NCBI GenBank assembly: GCA_027621895.1
Contig: JAQCAK010000085.1
Span: forward strand, 1 to 7,177
Source: Pseudomonadota bacterium
GTDB taxonomy: Bacteria; Pseudomonadota; Gammaproteobacteria; Pseudomonadales; Azotimanducaceae
Reading direction: 5' to 3'
Length of the DNA: 7,177 nucleotides
Shown: positions 5,981-7,177 of the stretch, one piece after another
Position numbering within the stretch: position 1 is the stretch's first letter
Layout of the letters: every line of letters begins with the position of its first letter
Notes under the pieces: generated by a model
Database searches by the model: none
Told to the model about the DNA's origin: nothing
The model's input: the letters and a program-made list of their open reading frames with translations, nothing else
Program-made: the position numbers and the translations under genes

Positions 5981-6445
5981 AGAAAGCAGTTTTTCGGTAA
6001 ACCGGTTGTTGGTTTCCCGCAGGCTGTGGCTGAGCAGCGAAGCAATGCCCATCAGGATACGGTTGGCGATCGCGGGGTTTTCTGAGTTCAGCTTGTTGAA
6101 GTCCTCGCGTTTTAACACGATCAGTTTCAGCGCGGTTTTAGCGCGGGCAGTCGCCGACCTGGGCGCACCATCAATCAGGGACATTTCTCCCACGGAGCGC
6201 CCGGCGCCCAGCGTCGCGATGGTGTGCTTTGCCGTATCGAACTGCTTGATGATCTCGACCTCGCCATCGGCAATAAAGAACATGTAACCGCCGTGGGCAC
6301 CCTCCTTGAAAACATAGGCACCCTTCTCGTAGTCGTAAGTGAACATATAGGACTCAAGGGTCGAATAATCTTCCTTTTCCACGAAGTTAAAAACCTCGAG
6401 CCTGGGCAGCAGTTTCTCGATGGACGAACTCATTTCGGGTTGCAT
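5972..6445 (-). CDS. Stand-alone cyclic-nucleotide-binding-domain (Crp/PKA-R type) protein
   Basis: With the start chosen here the protein has 157 residues, nearly all one cNMP-binding beta-roll. It runs from LPRLEVFNFV (13-22) through FKEGAHGGYMFFIADGEVEI (46-65) to the phosphate-binding cassette GEMSLIDGAPRSATARA (86-102). The cassette keeps the Glu (87) that binds the ribose 2'-OH and the Arg (96) that binds the cyclic phosphate, so real cAMP or cGMP binding is likely. Helices fill the C-terminus and there is no helix-turn-helix, so it is not a Crp-like DNA-binding regulator. No enzymatic or membrane domain is fused. The frame stays open back to 6559, but the upstream part is Cys/Arg-rich and unlike the family. 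ATG at 6445 has AGGA just upstream on the minus strand; ATG at 6433 (153 residues) is the alternative. Divergent from moaB, convergent with nhaD. Partner unknown. Confidence 0.85.
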   Translation of the reverse strand: MQPEMSSSIEKLLPRLEVFNFVEKEDYSTLESYMFTYDYEKGAYVFKEGAHGGYMFFIADGEVEIIKQFDTAKHTIATLGAGRSVGEMSLIDGAPRSATARAKTALKLIVLKREDFNKLNSENPAIANRILMGIASLLSHSLRETNNRFTEKLLSIC

Positions 6446-6478
6446 TTTTCCTGTCAGAGGGCAGAGTATCATGGCCTG

Positions 6479-6497
6479 CTTGCCTATCCTTGGCAAG
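6479..6497. promoter_or_regulatory. Inverted repeat in the cNMP-binding gene/moaB divergent region
   Basis: CTTGCC (6479-6484) and GGCAAG (6492-6497) form a 6-bp perfect inverted repeat with a 7-nt spacer, near the middle of the 123-bp gap between the divergent starts. The arms contain -35-like hexamers on each strand (TTGGCA on plus, TTGCCA on minus), but I found no well-spaced -10 for either. It could be an operator; short repeats like this also arise by chance. Confidence 0.25.
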
Positions 6498-6568
6498 AAC
6501 AGGCGACGAAGTGCAGTGACCAGGCAAACTGAAGCAAAGCAAAGTGAACGAGATGACAAGGTAAAACG

Positions 6569-7075
6569 ATGACAAACGGCTTGAACATCGCGGTGCTGAC
6601 TGTGTCAGATACGCGAACTCTGGATACCGATACTTCTGGTCAATACCTGTGCGATGAACTGGCCCAGGCTGGTCATCACCTGGCGGCACGGCACATTGAA
6701 ATCGACGACATGTACCGGTTGCGAGCTGTTGTCTCAAAATGGATTGCTGACGAGACCATTGAGGTTGTTCTGGTGACCGGAGGGACAGGCTTCACGACCA
6801 GGGACTCCACACCTGAAGCGCTTGCCCCGCTGTTCGATGCAGACATTACCGGATTCGGCGAACTGTTCAGGCAGCTGTCCTATGCAGAAATCGGGACTTC
6901 CACGGTTCAGTCCAGGGCGTTTGCCGGCCTTGCCAACAATACGGTGATTTTCTGCATGCCCGGATCAACCGGGGCCTGCAGAACGGCCTGGACCGGCATT
7001 CTGAAACAACAGCTGGATATTGACCATCGTCCCTGCAACTTTGCTGAACTGATCAGGAAGGGTACCCACCAGTGA
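6569..7075 (+). CDS. moaB: Molybdenum cofactor biosynthesis protein MoaB (MogA/MoaB family)
   Basis: This 168-residue cytoplasmic protein of the MogA/MoaB family belongs to molybdenum-cofactor synthesis, where the active members adenylylate molybdopterin before metal insertion. Visible landmarks are IAVLTVSDTR (7-16), DTSGQYL, VVLVTGGTGFTTRDSTPEAL (the GGTG molybdopterin-binding loop and following Asp), FGELFRQLSYAEIGTSTVQSRAFAG, and MPGSTGACRTAW near the C-terminus. The last two blocks and the length match E. coli MoaB (170 residues) better than MogA. In some bacteria MoaB has lost activity and MogA does the step; which holds here cannot be read. The ATG at 6569 has AAGG at 6558-6561, 7 nt upstream. 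The stop TGA overlaps the GTG start of the next gene, so the two should be translationally coupled. Confidence 0.93.
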   Translation: MTNGLNIAVLTVSDTRTLDTDTSGQYLCDELAQAGHHLAARHIEIDDMYRLRAVVSKWIADETIEVVLVTGGTGFTTRDSTPEALAPLFDADITGFGELFRQLSYAEIGTSTVQSRAFAGLANNTVIFCMPGSTGACRTAWTGILKQQLDIDHRPCNFAELIRKGTHQ

Positions 7076-7177
7076 GTCAGCTCCGTCCTGTTGACGATGT
7101 GCTGCAGGAACTGCTGGATGATGTGGTGCCCACGGCGCGAGTTGAATCAAGACGCCTGGATGATGCCTGGAACTGCT
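7072..7177 (+). CDS. moeA: Probable molybdopterin molybdenumtransferase MoeA, N-terminus only (cut by window end)
   Basis: A GTG at 7072 opens a frame with no stop to the window end (35 codons plus one base). It begins MSQLRPVDDVLQELL and continues to RRLDDAWNC. This fits the start of MoeA, which typically has a short VDDALxxLL helix followed by a Leu-rich segment leading to the A-x-GR motif, here just before the edge. MoeA inserts molybdate into adenylylated molybdopterin, the step after MogA/MoaB, and moaB-moeA pairs are common. The GTGA overlap with the moaB stop (7072-7075) supports the start and coupling. Only the first ~35 of about 400 residues are visible, so the call rests largely on context. 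Confidence 0.75.
   Translation, partial: MSQLRPVDDVLQELLDDVVPTARVESRRLDDAWNC

Noticed and set aside
5998..6016. AAACC...GGTTT inverted repeat near the nhaD 3' end as a terminator
   Set aside because: The stem is only 5 bp, AT-rich, inside the opposing gene and without a following T-tract.

Overview
The window is a compact, ordinary-looking piece of a bacterial chromosome. It has moderately high GC, short or overlapping gene junctions, and no mobile element, rRNA, tRNA or CRISPR array that I could see. MsrA and MoaB align over almost their whole length with the Escherichia coli proteins as I remember them. The NhaD-type antiporter and a CaiD-like crotonase also fit a gammaproteobacterium. The antiporter suggests a saline or alkaline habitat, but that is inference; genus cannot be read from the sequence.

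Left block (1-2570): the 3' part of a Cys/Met-metabolism PLP enzyme (cystathionine gamma-synthase family) is joined by a TGATG stop/start overlap to purC (SAICAR synthase, ~300-residue form). purC converges on msrA (minus strand) with only 6 bp between the stop codons, and a perfect inverted repeat covers both stops. The 145-bp gap after msrA is a divergent promoter region. It holds a good -10 box for msrA and a pair of near-identical 11-bp repeats exactly 30 bp apart.

Middle block (2572-5962), all plus strand: a MalY/PatB-type aminotransferase-fold C-S lyase, then a crotonase-family acyl-CoA hydratase most like CaiD with a strong ribosome binding site, then nhaD (GTG start). Gaps are 62 and 29 nt, so the three may be co-transcribed.

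Right block (5972-7177): a small stand-alone cyclic-nucleotide-binding-domain protein on the minus strand converges on nhaD, with a 13-bp tandem duplication over the two stop codons. It is divergent from moaB. moaB overlaps by 4 nt the start of a gene cut by the window edge, whose first 35 codons look like moeA. This forms a molybdenum-cofactor pair.

Three genes (the CGS-family enzyme, msrA and the PatB-like lyase) concern sulfur amino acids, but they lie in separate transcription units. I see no convincing undescribed multi-gene system. The more interesting items are the two convergent junctions, the phased repeats upstream of msrA, and the orphan cNMP-binding protein beside the Moco genes.
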